This document shows positions 35,466 through 44,553 of a DNA stretch of 64,000 bases, one piece after another. The stretch is from Acrocarpospora phusangensis (GTDB lineage: Bacteria; Actinomycetota; Actinomycetes; Streptosporangiales; Streptosporangiaceae), in NCBI RefSeq assembly GCF_016862995.1, contig NZ_BOOA01000010.1, positions 95,611 through 159,610 of the forward strand, written 5' to 3'. The position numbers and the translations under genes were made by a program. The notes below the pieces were generated by a model. That model saw only the letters and a program-made list of their open reading frames with translations. It was not told the origin of the DNA and ran no database searches. Within the stretch, counting starts at the first letter, position 1. The number at the start of each line of letters is the position of its first letter.

Positions 35466-36914
35466 ATGACATCCATCCTGCGAAGGACGGGCCTGATCGG
35501 CTTGGTCGGCGTCCTGCTGGTCGCCCTCGGCCTGACCGCCTTCGAGCGTCCCGCCAAGGCCGCCGACCCGTACACCGCGTACCTGATGGCGCATTTCACC
35601 GGTGAGAGCGCCAACGGCGAGCAGATCTACTTCGCCACCAGCACCGACGGCCTCCGCTGGACCGACCTCAACAGCTCGCTGCCGGTCCTCACGTCGAGCC
35701 TGGGCGAGCTCGGCGTCCGTGACCCCGCGATCGTGCGCTCGCCCTCGGGCGACCGGTTCTACCTGATCGCCACCGACCTGCGCATCGCCAGCGGCAAGGG
35801 CTGGAGCGTCGCCCAGCACGACGGCAGCACCTCGCTCGTCGTGTGGGAGTCCACCAACCTCGTCACCTGGTCGGCGCCCCGCCTGGTGAACGTCGCCGGC
35901 GGCATCGCCGACGCCGGCTGCGCGTGGGCGCCCGAGGCGATCTACGACCCGGCGACCGGCGACTACATCGTCTACTGGGCGACCATCTCGCCGCGCAACG
36001 GCGTCGACAAGGCCCGCGTCTACTACTCCCGCACCCGCGACTTCCGTACGTTCTCGGCCGCGCAGATCTACATCGACCGGCCGGGCAGCCAGGGCATCAT
36101 CGACACGCAGATCATCGAGATCCCCGGCAGCGTCGGCGGCTACCGCTACATCCGCGCGTCCGGCGACGGCCAGATCAGCGTCGAAGGCAGCAACCAGATC
36201 CTCACCGGCTGGACCCGCCTCGGCGACATCTCCCACCTCGGCTACACCGGCGCGCAGGTCGAAGGCCCGATCCTGCACCAGTACAACGGCCGCGACGAGT
36301 GGGGCCTCTGGGTCGACCAGTACGCCGCCGGCCGCGGCTACCTCCCCCTGACCACCACCAACCCGGCCAACCCCTCCGTCTACCGCGTCCGCGGCACCTC
36401 GGAGTACGCGCTCGGCGCCAGCCGCAAACGGCACGGCTCGATCATCGGCATCACCCAGGCCCAGCTCACCGCCCTCCAGGCCAGGTGGGGCGGCCCCGCC
36501 TCAGCCGGAACCCAGCGCCTCCAGTCGGCCAACTTCGCCGACCGCTACGTACGGCACAGCAACTTCGACGTCCGCATCGACCCGAACGTGAGCCCGCTGG
36601 CGGACTCGCAGTGGCGTCTCGTCCCCGGCCTGGCCGACTCCTCGGCGGTGTCGTTCGAGTCGTCGAACTTCCCCGGCTGGTACCTGCGCCACTCCAACTA
36701 CGACTTCGTCCTCGCCAAGTACGACGGCAGCGCGGCCTTCCGCTCCGACGCGACGTTCCGCCGGGTGGCGGGCCTGTCGGACGCCTCGGCGGCGTCGTTC
36801 CAGTCGTACAACTTCCCCGACCGGTACATCCGCCACTCCAACTACCTGCTGCGCCTCGACCAGATCACCACGGCCACCGGGCGCGCGGACGCCACCTTCC
36901 GCGTGACCAGCTGA
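35466..36914 (+). CDS. secreted GH43-type protein with C-terminal AbfB/CBM42-like module
   Basis: A 482-residue protein from the ATG at 35466. Signal peptide MTSILRRTGLIGLVGVLLVA continues to about AKA. The propeller domain shows LGVRDPAIVRSPSGDRFYLIATD, CAWAPEAIYDPATGDYIVYWA and AQVEGPILHQYNG. The AbfB module (~355-482) has three repeats (ANFADRYVRHSNFDVRID, SNFPGWYLRHSNYDFVLA, YNFPDRYIRHSNYLLRLD). It resembles the preceding gene in overall plan but is not a recent copy in the catalytic part; the AbfB parts are close at DNA level. Confidence 0.91.
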   Translation: MTSILRRTGLIGLVGVLLVALGLTAFERPAKAADPYTAYLMAHFTGESANGEQIYFATSTDGLRWTDLNSSLPVLTSSLGELGVRDPAIVRSPSGDRFYLIATDLRIASGKGWSVAQHDGSTSLVVWESTNLVTWSAPRLVNVAGGIADAGCAWAPEAIYDPATGDYIVYWATISPRNGVDKARVYYSRTRDFRTFSAAQIYIDRPGSQGIIDTQIIEIPGSVGGYRYIRASGDGQISVEGSNQILTGWTRLGDISHLGYTGAQVEGPILHQYNGRDEWGLWVDQYAAGRGYLPLTTTNPANPSVYRVRGTSEYALGASRKRHGSIIGITQAQLTALQARWGGPASAGTQRLQSANFADRYVRHSNFDVRIDPNVSPLADSQWRLVPGLADSSAVSFESSNFPGWYLRHSNYDFVLAKYDGSAAFRSDATFRRVAGLSDASAASFQSYNFPDRYIRHSNYLLRLDQITTATGRADATFRVTS

Positions 36915-36925
36915 GGAGGCCCGCC

Positions 36926-38386
36926 ATGTCCTCCCCCACGCGCCGGGGGCTCGTCGCGCTGCTGATGCTGCTCGCCGTCACCCTCGTGGCGACTCCCGCC
37001 TCGGCCGGGCCGGCGTTCACCAATCCGCTCAACACGACCGGCCCCGATCCGTACCTGACCTGGTACGACGGCAACTACTACCTGATGACGACGCCGTGGA
37101 GCGGGCCGCTGACCATGCGGAAGGCGCCCACGATCGCGCTGCTGAAGGAGACCTCGCCGGTGCCCGTCTTCAGCGCCCACGCCTCCGGGCGGAACCAGAG
37201 CATCTGGGCTCCGGAGTTCCACCTGCTGAACGGCCCCAACGGGCGGCGGTGGTACGTCTACTACTCGGCCGGCAACGGCGACATCGAGACGCAGCGGGTG
37301 CACGTGCTGGAGAGTTCCGGCCTCGACCCGCTCGGGCCGTACACCTACAAAGGAATGGTCTTCGGCGGCAACAACTGGTGGGGAATCGACGGGAGCGTCG
37401 TCACCATCAACAACCAGCTCTATTTCACCTGGTCAGGGGTGCCGACGACGTTGTGGCGCGACAGCGATCCCCACATCTACATCGTCGCGATGAGCAACCC
37501 GTGGACGGTCACCGGGTCCCGGACCGTGATCTCCGCGCCCACGTACGACTGGGAGCGGCAGGGCACGCCGATGAACGAAGGGCCGGTGGCCATCCAGCGC
37601 AACGGGCGGACCTTCATCACGTACTCGGCGAGCGCGTGCCAGGGACCCGACTACAAGATCGGCCAGCTCACCTACACGGGCGGCAACGTGCTGGCGGCCT
37701 CGTCGTGGACGAAGAAGTCCACGCCGATCTTCCAGCGCAACGACGCCGCGAGCGTGTACGGGCCGGCGCACCACGGGTTCTTCAAATCCCCTGACGGGAC
37801 CGAGGACTGGATCGTGTACCACGCCAACTCCTCCGCCTCCCAGGGCTGCGGGGCGACCCGTACGACCCGGATCCAGAAGATCACCTGGAACGCGGACGGG
37901 ACGCCCAACCTGGGCGTTCCGGTCTCCACGGGGACCCTGCTCACGCCTCCCGCCGGGGAGCCGGCCGGGCCCGCCGTCTCCCTGCAGCGGCTCCAGTCGT
38001 TCAACTTCCCCGAACGGTTCGTCCGGCACGCCGACTACGACGCCCGGATCGACCCGAACGTGAGCCCGCTGGCCGACTCGCAGTGGCGTCTCGTCCCCGG
38101 CCTCGCCGACTCGTCGGGGGTGTCGTTCGAGTCGTCGAACTTCCCGGGGTATTTCCTGCGGCACTCCAACTACGACTTCGTGCTGGCTCGCAACGACGGC
38201 AGCGCGACGTTCCGTGGAGATGCGACATTCCGGCGGGTTGCCGGGCTGGCGGACTCCTCGGCGGCGTCGTTCCAGTCGTACAACGTGCCGGATCGGTATA
38301 TCCGCCATTCGAACTACTTGCTCCGCCTGGATCCCGTCTCTACGGCTACGGCCAGGGCGGACGCCACCTTCCGTATCGTCAGCTGA
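36926..38386 (+). CDS. secreted GH43 exo-arabinofuranosidase-like protein with AbfB/CBM42
   Basis: A 486-residue protein from the ATG at 36926 with GAGGAGG 5 bases upstream. Signal peptide ends PASA. The GH43 domain starts FTNPLNTTGPDPYLTWYDG with the base Asp, then SIWAPEFHLLNGPNGRRWYVYYS, WGIDGSVVTINNQLYFTWSG and PMNEGPVAIQRNGR with the acid Glu. This layout recalls actinomycete exo-1,5-alpha-L-arabinofuranosidases with CBM42 (from memory of the family). The AbfB module occupies ~355-486. It follows the previous gene by 11 bases, and a strong hairpin lies just after it. Confidence 0.92.
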   Translation: MSSPTRRGLVALLMLLAVTLVATPASAGPAFTNPLNTTGPDPYLTWYDGNYYLMTTPWSGPLTMRKAPTIALLKETSPVPVFSAHASGRNQSIWAPEFHLLNGPNGRRWYVYYSAGNGDIETQRVHVLESSGLDPLGPYTYKGMVFGGNNWWGIDGSVVTINNQLYFTWSGVPTTLWRDSDPHIYIVAMSNPWTVTGSRTVISAPTYDWERQGTPMNEGPVAIQRNGRTFITYSASACQGPDYKIGQLTYTGGNVLAASSWTKKSTPIFQRNDAASVYGPAHHGFFKSPDGTEDWIVYHANSSASQGCGATRTTRIQKITWNADGTPNLGVPVSTGTLLTPPAGEPAGPAVSLQRLQSFNFPERFVRHADYDARIDPNVSPLADSQWRLVPGLADSSGVSFESSNFPGYFLRHSNYDFVLARNDGSATFRGDATFRRVAGLADSSAASFQSYNVPDRYIRHSNYLLRLDPVSTATARADATFRIVS

Positions 38387-38395
38387 TTCCCTGGC

Positions 38396-38431
38396 GGCGA
38401 GGTCCGGGCCGGTGACAGCCCGGACCTCGCC
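38396..38431 (+). terminator. strong hairpin terminator after the GH43 series
   Basis: A perfect 14-bp stem, GGCGAGGTCCGGGC (38396-38409) with GCCCGGACCTCGCC (38418-38431), and an 8-base loop, 10 bases after the last GH43 stop. A short TTGT follows. It marks the end of the glycan locus. Confidence 0.8.
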
Positions 38432-38507
38432 TTGTCGGAACTGAACTCGTCGGAAATGGAACGGGATGGAACGCCTTCTAGGCATAACGCCTTGAAAGGA
38501 GTTCCCC

Positions 38508-38867
38508 GTGGCACCAGCAGACCGGAGCCGGCTCGTCGTCTACGGCGTCATGAGCCTGCTCGGCACCGCGATCATCTCGTCGGCCATGACCCACCAGCGC
38601 GGAATCATCCCGGGCATCGTCGCGGGCATCGTGTTCGGCGCGATGTTCCTGCCCATCCTCGCCTGGGGCGAATGGGCCGAAACCCAGTACCGCCGCCACC
38701 CCTGGCTCAACGCCATCCACTTCACCGTCGTCTACTTCATCGTCTCCGTCCTGCTCTTCCCCGAACATTCCCTCCTCCGCTCCGCCATCACCGCATTGGT
38801 CGTAGGCCTGATCTTCGCCGTCCTGTTCACCGTCGTACGCCGCCGCCAGCAACGCACCGCACCCTGA
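38508..38867 (+). CDS. small integral membrane protein, unknown
   Basis: A 119-residue protein from the GTG at 38508 with AAAGGAG 8 bases upstream. Four hydrophobic segments: VVYGVMSLLGTAIISSAM, GIIPGIVAGIVFGAMFLPILAW, AIHFTVVYFIVSVLLF, and SAITALVVGLIFAVLFTVV, with a basic C terminus. No family recognised. It stands alone after the terminator of the glycan locus. Confidence 0.8.
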   Translation: MAPADRSRLVVYGVMSLLGTAIISSAMTHQRGIIPGIVAGIVFGAMFLPILAWGEWAETQYRRHPWLNAIHFTVVYFIVSVLLFPEHSLLRSAITALVVGLIFAVLFTVVRRRQQRTAP

Positions 38868-38976
38868 CCCCCAGGGCCGCGAGGGTCCGCGTCATGGTCG
38901 AGCATCAGGTGCTCCGGCCAGGGACAAGCGCTGTCTGCCCAGAGGAACATGCACTGGTAATGGGCAGCGAACCTCA

Positions 38977-39099
38977 CCGGTTCCCCGCCCGGGTGTCGCT
39001 CCAAACGGCGATCTGATCTCTATCCCGATCGCTCATCGGCAACATCCGCAGCACGGCGAAGGCGTCCGTGACAGCCAGACACGTCTGGCGAAGGAGCAT
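38977..39099 (-). pseudogene. relic of an integrase-core transposase (N-terminal 41 residues)
   Basis: The minus-strand frame from the ATG at 39099 reads MLLRQTCLAVTDAFAVLRML then PMSDRDRD. That closely resembles the start of integrase-core IS transposases of the MLLRLVYLAVTNAF type, and it breaks off where the family continues into its coiled-coil region. Only this end remains; the rest of the 38868-39184 interval holds no gene I can support. Confidence 0.6.
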
Positions 39100-39184
39100 G
39101 AACGGTCGTCCCGCCCCCGGCCTTCTCCGACAGGCGAAACCGGCCTTGAACGACGGTTGCCGCAGCATGCCGTTCACCTGTCGG

Positions 39185-40066
39185 TCAGGCGCCCGTGCGC
39201 AGGCCGGCGTCCCGGCCACGCTGGGCGGCTTCCCGGCAGAGCGCGGCGAGCCCCCGCGCGGACGCGGTGCCGGGGGCGGCATGGAGAATGACCAGCTGCT
39301 GGCCGGGCGAGCGCACGACGCCGAATATGTCGCAGCTGAGGGTGAGATCCCCGACGGTCGCGTGGCAGAGGCGCAAGGTGTCGTTGGCGGCCACCCACAC
39401 GTCATGCCGGGCCAACACGCGGCAGAAGTCCTCACTCTGGTCGGACAGTTCCTCGACCAGCTCGGTCAGGCGGGGGTCGTCCAGGTCCCGGCCGGCGGTC
39501 GCGCGAAGGTGGGCGACCCGGACCCGGGCGGCGTTCTCCCAGTCGCGGTAGAACCCGCGCTCGATCGGATTGAGGAAGAGCAGGCGGAGCATGTTGTCGC
39601 CCACCTCCAGCTCGTGGCTCGTGCACTTCTCGAAGAAGGCCGCGGCCAGCGGGTTGACGGCCAGCACGTCCATGAACGGGTTCATCACGAAGGCCGGGAC
39701 CGTGTCCCAGCTGCCCATCAGGCGGACCAGGTGCGGGCTGACCCAGGGCGCGGTGCCGGCAGGAGCGCGCTGCGCCCGGTGGACGGGGATGTCGGAGTGG
39801 GCCAGCGCGTACAGGTGGGCGGTGGCGTCGGCGCCGAGGCCGAACACGTCCGCCAGGGCGCCGATCACTCGGTCGGAGGGGCGGCGTTCGCGGCCCTGTT
39901 CGAGACGGGTGTAGTAGTCCGTACTGATTCCCGCCAGCATCGCGACCTCCTCCCGTCGGAGTCCCGGGGTCCGGCGTACTCCGACGTTCAGCAGTTTGAC
40001 CTGGGCAGGTGTGGTGATCTCGCGCCGAGCACGGAGGAACTCGCCGAGCGGTCTGTCACTGGTCAC
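39185..40066 (-). CDS. XRE-family HTH regulator with MmyB-like ligand domain
   Basis: A protein of 293 residues from the GTG at 40066, the first start before the conserved LGEFLRARREITTPAQV. The HTH at ~residues 5-75 shows GLRREEVAMLAGISTDYYTRLEQGRERRPSDRVIGALA. The C-terminal ~190 residues are the MmyB-like ligand-binding region (VMNPFMDVLAVNPLAAAFF, NPIERGFYRDWENAARVRVAHLRA). Such regulators are common in actinomycetes and usually control a neighbouring oxidoreductase or methylenomycin-type gene; no clear partner gene is adjacent here. Confidence 0.92.
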   Translation of the reverse strand: MTSDRPLGEFLRARREITTPAQVKLLNVGVRRTPGLRREEVAMLAGISTDYYTRLEQGRERRPSDRVIGALADVFGLGADATAHLYALAHSDIPVHRAQRAPAGTAPWVSPHLVRLMGSWDTVPAFVMNPFMDVLAVNPLAAAFFEKCTSHELEVGDNMLRLLFLNPIERGFYRDWENAARVRVAHLRATAGRDLDDPRLTELVEELSDQSEDFCRVLARHDVWVAANDTLRLCHATVGDLTLSCDIFGVVRSPGQQLVILHAAPGTASARGLAALCREAAQRGRDAGLRTGA

Positions 40067-40342
40067 GCTTGCAACCTTATGTCTGTTATGCCCGATTAGC
40101 CTGGGTGTGGCACGGTCAGACAACCGGCGGGACGGAGTGGTTGGGGTCACCGTGGGTGGGCCGTACCAGGCCTATGGTGACGGTCCGGACCTCCGTCCAA
40201 GCGGAGACATCCGGCAGTTCGGCCTCGATTCCCGGCATGCCGATCCAATGGCGCCGATCGTTCATGACTGAGGATCATGTCGGTGGCGTGCGCTACATTC
40301 ACCGGATCGAAAGATCGTTCCCCTCACCGTGAAACGGACGGC

Positions 40343-41269
40343 ATGCGCCCCCTCATCATCGCCCTGGTCCTCCTGCCCGCCGCTCCCGCCGCCGCCCACG
40401 CCCAGGCCGCCGCGCCTGATCCGATGGCGGCGCTGCGTTCGCTGCTCGCCCGGGGAGCGGGGGCGACGACCGAGTTCTACGGGTCCGTCTCCACCGATCT
40501 GACGCGGACGAAGCGGCTCGACACCGGTCAGTGGCTCTCCTGGCAGGCCGGCATGGCGTTGAGCGGCACCGGCAAGGTCAAACTGGGGCGGTCCGGGGTG
40601 GTCGCCTCGGAACACGTCGGGAAGGTGAAGATCGGCTCCCGGTTCCTGATGGAGGAGGCTGCGCCCAAGGATCCCTACTTCGCCGGGGTACTCAAGACGG
40701 AGGGCACGCTGCGCGCGGTCAGCACGAACGGCTGGCAGTACCAGCTCGCGCCCAAGGCGAAATCCTGGATCCGTACCGGCAAGGCCAGCGGCGCCGCCGC
40801 CGCGTTCGGCGACCAGTTCGTGAACGTGCTCAAACCGGCCACGATGCGCAAACTGCTGGCCACGAAGAGCCGCCAGACCGTGTCGAGCTGGTACAAAGAC
40901 CGCACCACAGGCCGTAAGCAGCGCATCTACACCCTGACTGGGACGATCACCCTCAACGAGCTCGCCCGCGTCTCCCCGACCTTCCGCGAAGTGGCCGGCA
41001 CCTCGGCTCCCGGCACGTCCGAGGTGACCTGGACGTACATGTACGACGACCGCGGGTTGCCCTACCGGGTCGGCTGGCGCTTCTACGCGCACCCGCGCCC
41101 CGAGGTCCCGGGCCTCGGCCAGGATCGGATCCTGCGAGCCCACTACGCCACCCAGTACCGCTACTGGGAGAAGCCGATGACCATCACCGCACCCAGGGCA
41201 AGCCCGGGACCGGGCCTGAAGGTCGACGACCTCAGCGACGTGTTCAGCGCCCCGCAGCGCCGCAGATAA
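40343..41269 (+). CDS. secreted protein of unknown function
   Basis: A 308-residue protein from the ATG at 40343; an upstream GTG at 40277 adds a non-signal leader. A signal peptide (MRPLIIALVLLPAAPAAAHA) is cleaved near AHAQA. The mature part alternates beta-like stretches (TTEFYGSVSTDLTRTKRL, HVGKVKIGSRFLMEE, TNGWQYQLAPKAKSWIRTG, SEVTWTYMYDDRGLPYRVGW), reminiscent of LolA/LppX-type lipid-carrier folds but without a lipobox cysteine. No family assigned with confidence. Confidence 0.78.
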   Translation: MRPLIIALVLLPAAPAAAHAQAAAPDPMAALRSLLARGAGATTEFYGSVSTDLTRTKRLDTGQWLSWQAGMALSGTGKVKLGRSGVVASEHVGKVKIGSRFLMEEAAPKDPYFAGVLKTEGTLRAVSTNGWQYQLAPKAKSWIRTGKASGAAAAFGDQFVNVLKPATMRKLLATKSRQTVSSWYKDRTTGRKQRIYTLTGTITLNELARVSPTFREVAGTSAPGTSEVTWTYMYDDRGLPYRVGWRFYAHPRPEVPGLGQDRILRAHYATQYRYWEKPMTITAPRASPGPGLKVDDLSDVFSAPQRRR

Positions 41270-41507
41270 GGCGTAAGGTACCGCGGATCGGGACTGCCGG
41301 TGCACATGGCACCGGCAAGACGACCTCGTCGAACTGCGGTGCACACCCCGACGGCCCTCCAGGTCATCGCCGACGTTCCCGTGATCGAGCTGACAAACCC
41401 GCTCGGAGGACGAGTCATGCCGGGGCTGACGCATGCGGGAACTCCCCCCGGCCCCGAGCTAGGCGAACATCTATCAGACCCGGAGCGGTTCAGTTCGCTC
41501 GGCAACT

Positions 41508-41800
41508 TCACGAGCGAGGACGGCCGTCCGGGTTCGCGGCCGGGGTGTGGCCGAACGTGCGGCGGAAGACGTCAATGAACGTGCTGGCCGACGACCACCC
41601 GCACCGGTGGACCACCGCCGTCACCGGCTGCCCTTCCGCCAGCAGGACCAGAGCGTGCTGCAGCCGCGCCTGGGTGCGCCATTGGGGGAAGGTCATTCCC
41701 AGGTCGCGGTGGAACAGCCGGCTCAGCGTGCGGTCACTGGCGCCGCCGGTACTGTCCTCAGCGGCGCTCTGGCCGGGCGCCGGGGCCGGATCGCGGTGTC
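41508..41800 (-). pseudogene. AraC-family regulator remnant (C-terminal HTH only)
   Basis: The minus-strand frame reads ASDRTLSRLFHRDLGMTFPQ, then WRTQARLQHALVLLAEG and VAWSSASTF-like GWSSASTFIDVFRRTFGHTP. This is the AraC double-HTH from its first recognition helix to the end. Going upstream the frame stays open but runs into sequence that on the plus strand encodes an MFS fragment, and no N-terminal sensor or start is found. The gene is therefore truncated at its 5' end at about 41745-41800. Confidence 0.7.
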
Positions 41801-41960
41801 CCGCTGGTCGTACCTGATCGCGATCGGCGCCGTGGCGGGAGTGGTGTTCGTTCCGGGACCGGCGCTCTTCTGCTTCGCCGCCCTCACCTCGGTCAGCCTG
41901 TCGGTGCCCTTCTCCCTGCAGGCCACCCTCGGCCAGGACTACCTGCCGTCACGCGTCGGG
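41745..41960 (+). pseudogene. MFS transporter fragment (fosmidomycin-resistance type)
   Basis: The plus-strand frame reads AGTVLSGALAGRRGRIAVSR, then WSYLIAIGAVAGVVFVPGPA, then SVPFSLQATLGQDYLPSRVG. The last motif is typical of late loops in fosmidomycin-resistance-like MFS proteins. Only about 70 residues remain; both ends are missing, and the upstream part of the frame is a shadow of the AraC remnant. The two fragments meet head-on, so a deletion or rearrangement joined them. Confidence 0.6.
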
Positions 41961-42030
41961 GAGTCTCACCATGCCGCTTGAACTGGACGGATATAAGCGG
42001 TACCCGCAGTGTTGGGGCAGAATGCTACGC

Positions 42031-42807
42031 ATGGCTAAGACTGTGAACCTCCCTGATGGCACTGCGCTGCCGTTGATCGGTTTTGGGACCTGGCAGCTGC
42101 GGCCCAAGGAGGCGTACGAGTCGGTGCGTGCGGCGCTTGAGATCGGGTACCGACATGTCGACACCGCGACCTTGTACCAGAACGAGTCGGCCGTCGGCAG
42201 AGCCGTGAAAGACAGTGGCTTGGACCGGGAGCAGGTCTTCGTCACCACCAAGCTTCCCCCGCGGGACGCGCGGCATGCCCGTCGTACCCTGGAGTCGAGT
42301 CTTCGGCTGCTCGACACCGGCTACGTGGATCTCTGGCTGATCCACTGGCCGACGGACCAGGACGAGCTCGTCTCGACGTGGCGGGAACTGTTGTCCGCCA
42401 AGGACGCCGGACTGGCCCGCAACGTCGGGGTCAGCAACTACAGCCCGGCACAGATCGACCTGCTGACCAAGGCCACCGGACGGCAGCCGGCGGTCAACCA
42501 GATTCCGTGGAGCCCGGCGCAGCACGACTCGGCCCTGCTGGAGGAGCACCGCCGCCGAGGGGTAGTCGTCGAGGGCTACAGCGGCCTCAAGAACACCGAC
42601 CTGCGCAACCCGGTTCTCACCGAGATCGCCCAAAGGCACGGAGTCACTCCGGCCCAGGTCGTCCTCCGCTGGCATCTGGAACATGACATCGTGATCCTGC
42701 CCAGGTCCTCCCGCCGGGAACGCGTCGCCACCAACTTCGACCTGCAAGGATTCGACCTCACACCCGAAGACGTCACCGCAATCGACGGCCTCACCCGAGT
42801 TGGCTGA
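42031..42807 (+). CDS. aldo/keto reductase
   Basis: A protein of 258 residues from the ATG at 42031, where the family's usual N terminus begins (VNLPDGTALPLIGFGTWQL); in-frame ATGs at 42022 and 41971 are possible. The catalytic tetrad is visible: Asp and Tyr in YRHVDTATLYQNE, Lys in VFVTTKLPPRD, His in LWLIHWPT. NADPH contacts lie in IVILPRSSRRERVATNFDL. Related enzymes reduce 2,5-diketo-D-gluconate and other carbonyls. No operon partner: it follows gene remnants and precedes a YjbR-type gene. Confidence 0.93.
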   Translation: MAKTVNLPDGTALPLIGFGTWQLRPKEAYESVRAALEIGYRHVDTATLYQNESAVGRAVKDSGLDREQVFVTTKLPPRDARHARRTLESSLRLLDTGYVDLWLIHWPTDQDELVSTWRELLSAKDAGLARNVGVSNYSPAQIDLLTKATGRQPAVNQIPWSPAQHDSALLEEHRRRGVVVEGYSGLKNTDLRNPVLTEIAQRHGVTPAQVVLRWHLEHDIVILPRSSRRERVATNFDLQGFDLTPEDVTAIDGLTRVG

Positions 42808-43012
42808 CCGAAGACGGCGGGCGAACCCCGCGTGAAGACAATTGCCCCACGGATAGAGCGGACGCTGGGGCCGTAACGCGGTCGTTTGTGTTAGGTCGGG
42901 CGCGGAGGTGAACGTGGGCGGCCCACAGGGAAGAGCAGTGCCGACCCGCCGACCGACCGCCCAGCTCGCGGCATGGCCGGACGTTCCACCGGGAGCCGCC
43001 TACGCTGAGACT

Positions 43013-43441
43013 GTGTCCGACGATGACGGAAGCCGGCCGGCCCGCGTCGAGGACGTGCACGAGCTGGCTCTGGCCATGCCACACGTCACCGTCGAGTACG
43101 GGCCCGGTGACAATCCGGTCTACCAAGTGGGCAGGAAGTCGTTCGTCTTCTTCCGCAACCCACGACCGGACGCGGTCGACCCCGACACCGGGGAGCGCTA
43201 CGCGGATGTGATCGTCTTCTGGGTTGAGTCCGAGGCGGACAAGCAGGCACTGATTCAGGACGAGGCGTCGCCGTTCTTCACCACCGCGCACTTCGACGGT
43301 CACCCGTCTGTGCTGCTGCGGGCCAGTCGGATCGGTGAGCTCACCCGGAACGGGCTGGCCGAGGTGGTCCAGGACGCGTGGCTGTCCCGCGCATCAGCGC
43401 GCAGGGCGGCAGCCTGGCTCCGCGCACGCCACCCGGAATGA
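43013..43441 (+). CDS. MmcQ/YjbR family protein
   Basis: A protein of 142 residues from the GTG at 43013 (an upstream in-frame GTG at 42908 adds 35 unlikely residues). Family features: VHELALAMPHVTVEYG, VGRKSFVFFRNPRP, VIVFWVESEADKQALIQDE, FFTTAHFDGHPSVLLRASRIG, and a C-terminal LVQDAW-like VVQDAWLSRASARRAAAWL. These are small cytoplasmic proteins with a CyaY-like fold and proposed nucleic-acid binding; function unknown. Confidence 0.88.
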   Translation: MSDDDGSRPARVEDVHELALAMPHVTVEYGPGDNPVYQVGRKSFVFFRNPRPDAVDPDTGERYADVIVFWVESEADKQALIQDEASPFFTTAHFDGHPSVLLRASRIGELTRNGLAEVVQDAWLSRASARRAAAWLRARHPE

Positions 43442-43541
43442 TCACACCTCGCCTCCTGGACGGCGGAAAAGAGTTGGACGGGACGGCGTTAGGGCCGATA
43501 GCGTACGGGAGGCCGTGACATCACACGAGGAGGTGAGACCC

Positions 43542-43601
43542 ATGAACGCTGTATCGATGTGGGTGCTCTCCCTCGTCGTCACGGTCGGGCGATTGACGTA
43601 G
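43542..43601 (+). CDS. possible 19-residue leader peptide upstream of GNAT gene
   Basis: A short ORF, MNAVSMWVLSLVVTVGRLT, with a very strong ribosome site GAGGAGGTGAG 6 bases before its ATG, ends 48 bases ahead of the acetyltransferase start. The quality of the ribosome site and the position suggest a translated leader that could regulate the resistance-type gene behind it. No clear alternative hairpins are obvious by eye. Confidence 0.45.
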   Translation: MNAVSMWVLSLVVTVGRLT

Positions 43602-43649
43602 GTGTCGCCGGGAGCGCCTCGACAAGGCAATCCCGAAAGGCAACAACCT

Positions 43650-44444
43650 ATGAATTCTGTGCATTTCACCTCGCCCATGGGCCAGCCTGCCGTAGTGATC
43701 ACGCAGGTCGCGGAGACGCAATGGCACGCCGTGGAGGACGACCGGGTGGTCGGCCGCGGCGACGCTTCGCGCAGGCCCGACGGGCGGATCTTCCTCAGCA
43801 TCGACGCATGGCATGGCGCGGTCTTCGACCAGCTCGCCGATGCCATGCTGGCGGACCTGCCGAAGCCGTTGTACACGGTGGTCGACGAAGCCGACCTCGA
43901 CTTGACGTGCGACTGGGAGCGAGCCGGCTTCACGATCCGACGCCGTGAGTGGGAGTACCTCGTGCCCACCGACCCGCGGGCTACGGGACTCGGCTCGGCG
44001 CTACCGCCGTCGGGCGTGACGATAGTGGCCGTCGGCGAGGCGGACGAGAGCCCGCTGCGCGAGTTGCATCGCGTGATTCGCGACGAAGTCGAGGCCACGG
44101 TCGGATGGCGAGAGATGCCGGCTGAGGTGCTGCCCCGCCCGGGCGGCGCTACCCTGCTGGACCCGTCGAAGTACACGGTGGCAGCACAGTCCGATGAATA
44201 CGTGGGACTGGTCCGGGTGGTGCCGGTGCGGCAGCCACGGATCGGGCTGATCGCAGTCCGGTCCGGCCGGCACCGCCGCGGGATCGCTCGAGCGCTGCTC
44301 GCCCACGTGCTGGGTTCGCTGCACCACCGCGGGATCGATGCGGCATGGGCCGAAGTGAACGAATCCAACGGAGCGGCCACGGCGCTGTTCGAAGGCATCG
44401 GCGCCCGGCGTGCGAGCAGCAACCTGGAGTTGGTGCTCCGCTGA
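43650..44444 (+). CDS. GNAT-family N-acetyltransferase
   Basis: A protein of 264 residues from the ATG at 43650 with GAAAGG upstream. The C-terminal half has the GNAT acetyl-CoA motif [41 protein letters not shown], then motif B with [18 protein letters not shown]. The N-terminal ~120 residues form a second domain of GNAT-like layout ([30 protein letters not shown]), so this may be a tandem GNAT with a degenerate first half. Substrate unknown; antibiotic or small-amine acetylation is possible. Confidence 0.9.
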   Translation: MNSVHFTSPMGQPAVVITQVAETQWHAVEDDRVVGRGDASRRPDGRIFLSIDAWHGAVFDQLADAMLADLPKPLYTVVDEADLDLTCDWERAGFTIRRREWEYLVPTDPRATGLGSALPPSGVTIVAVGEADESPLRELHRVIRDEVEATVGWREMPAEVLPRPGGATLLDPSKYTVAAQSDEYVGLVRVVPVRQPRIGLIAVRSGRHRRGIARALLAHVLGSLHHRGIDAAWAEVNESNGAATALFEGIGARRASSNLELVLR

Positions 44445-44553
44445 CGGCCCAAGCATGAGCGGCATAGGCCGACCTGATGAGCGACCAGCGATCGCTCAAC
44501 GGAATTCGTTACCTCACCGACCTCACAGTCACCGACCGGAGAAGTCAGAGAAT

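Noticed and set aside
38732..39004. 90-codon minus-strand ORF over the small membrane protein end
   Set aside because: Antisense to the supported membrane protein gene, with no homology recognised.
41300..41578. 92-codon plus-strand ORF before the AraC remnant
   Set aside because: It runs antisense into the AraC HTH coding remnant and has no domain or codon bias.
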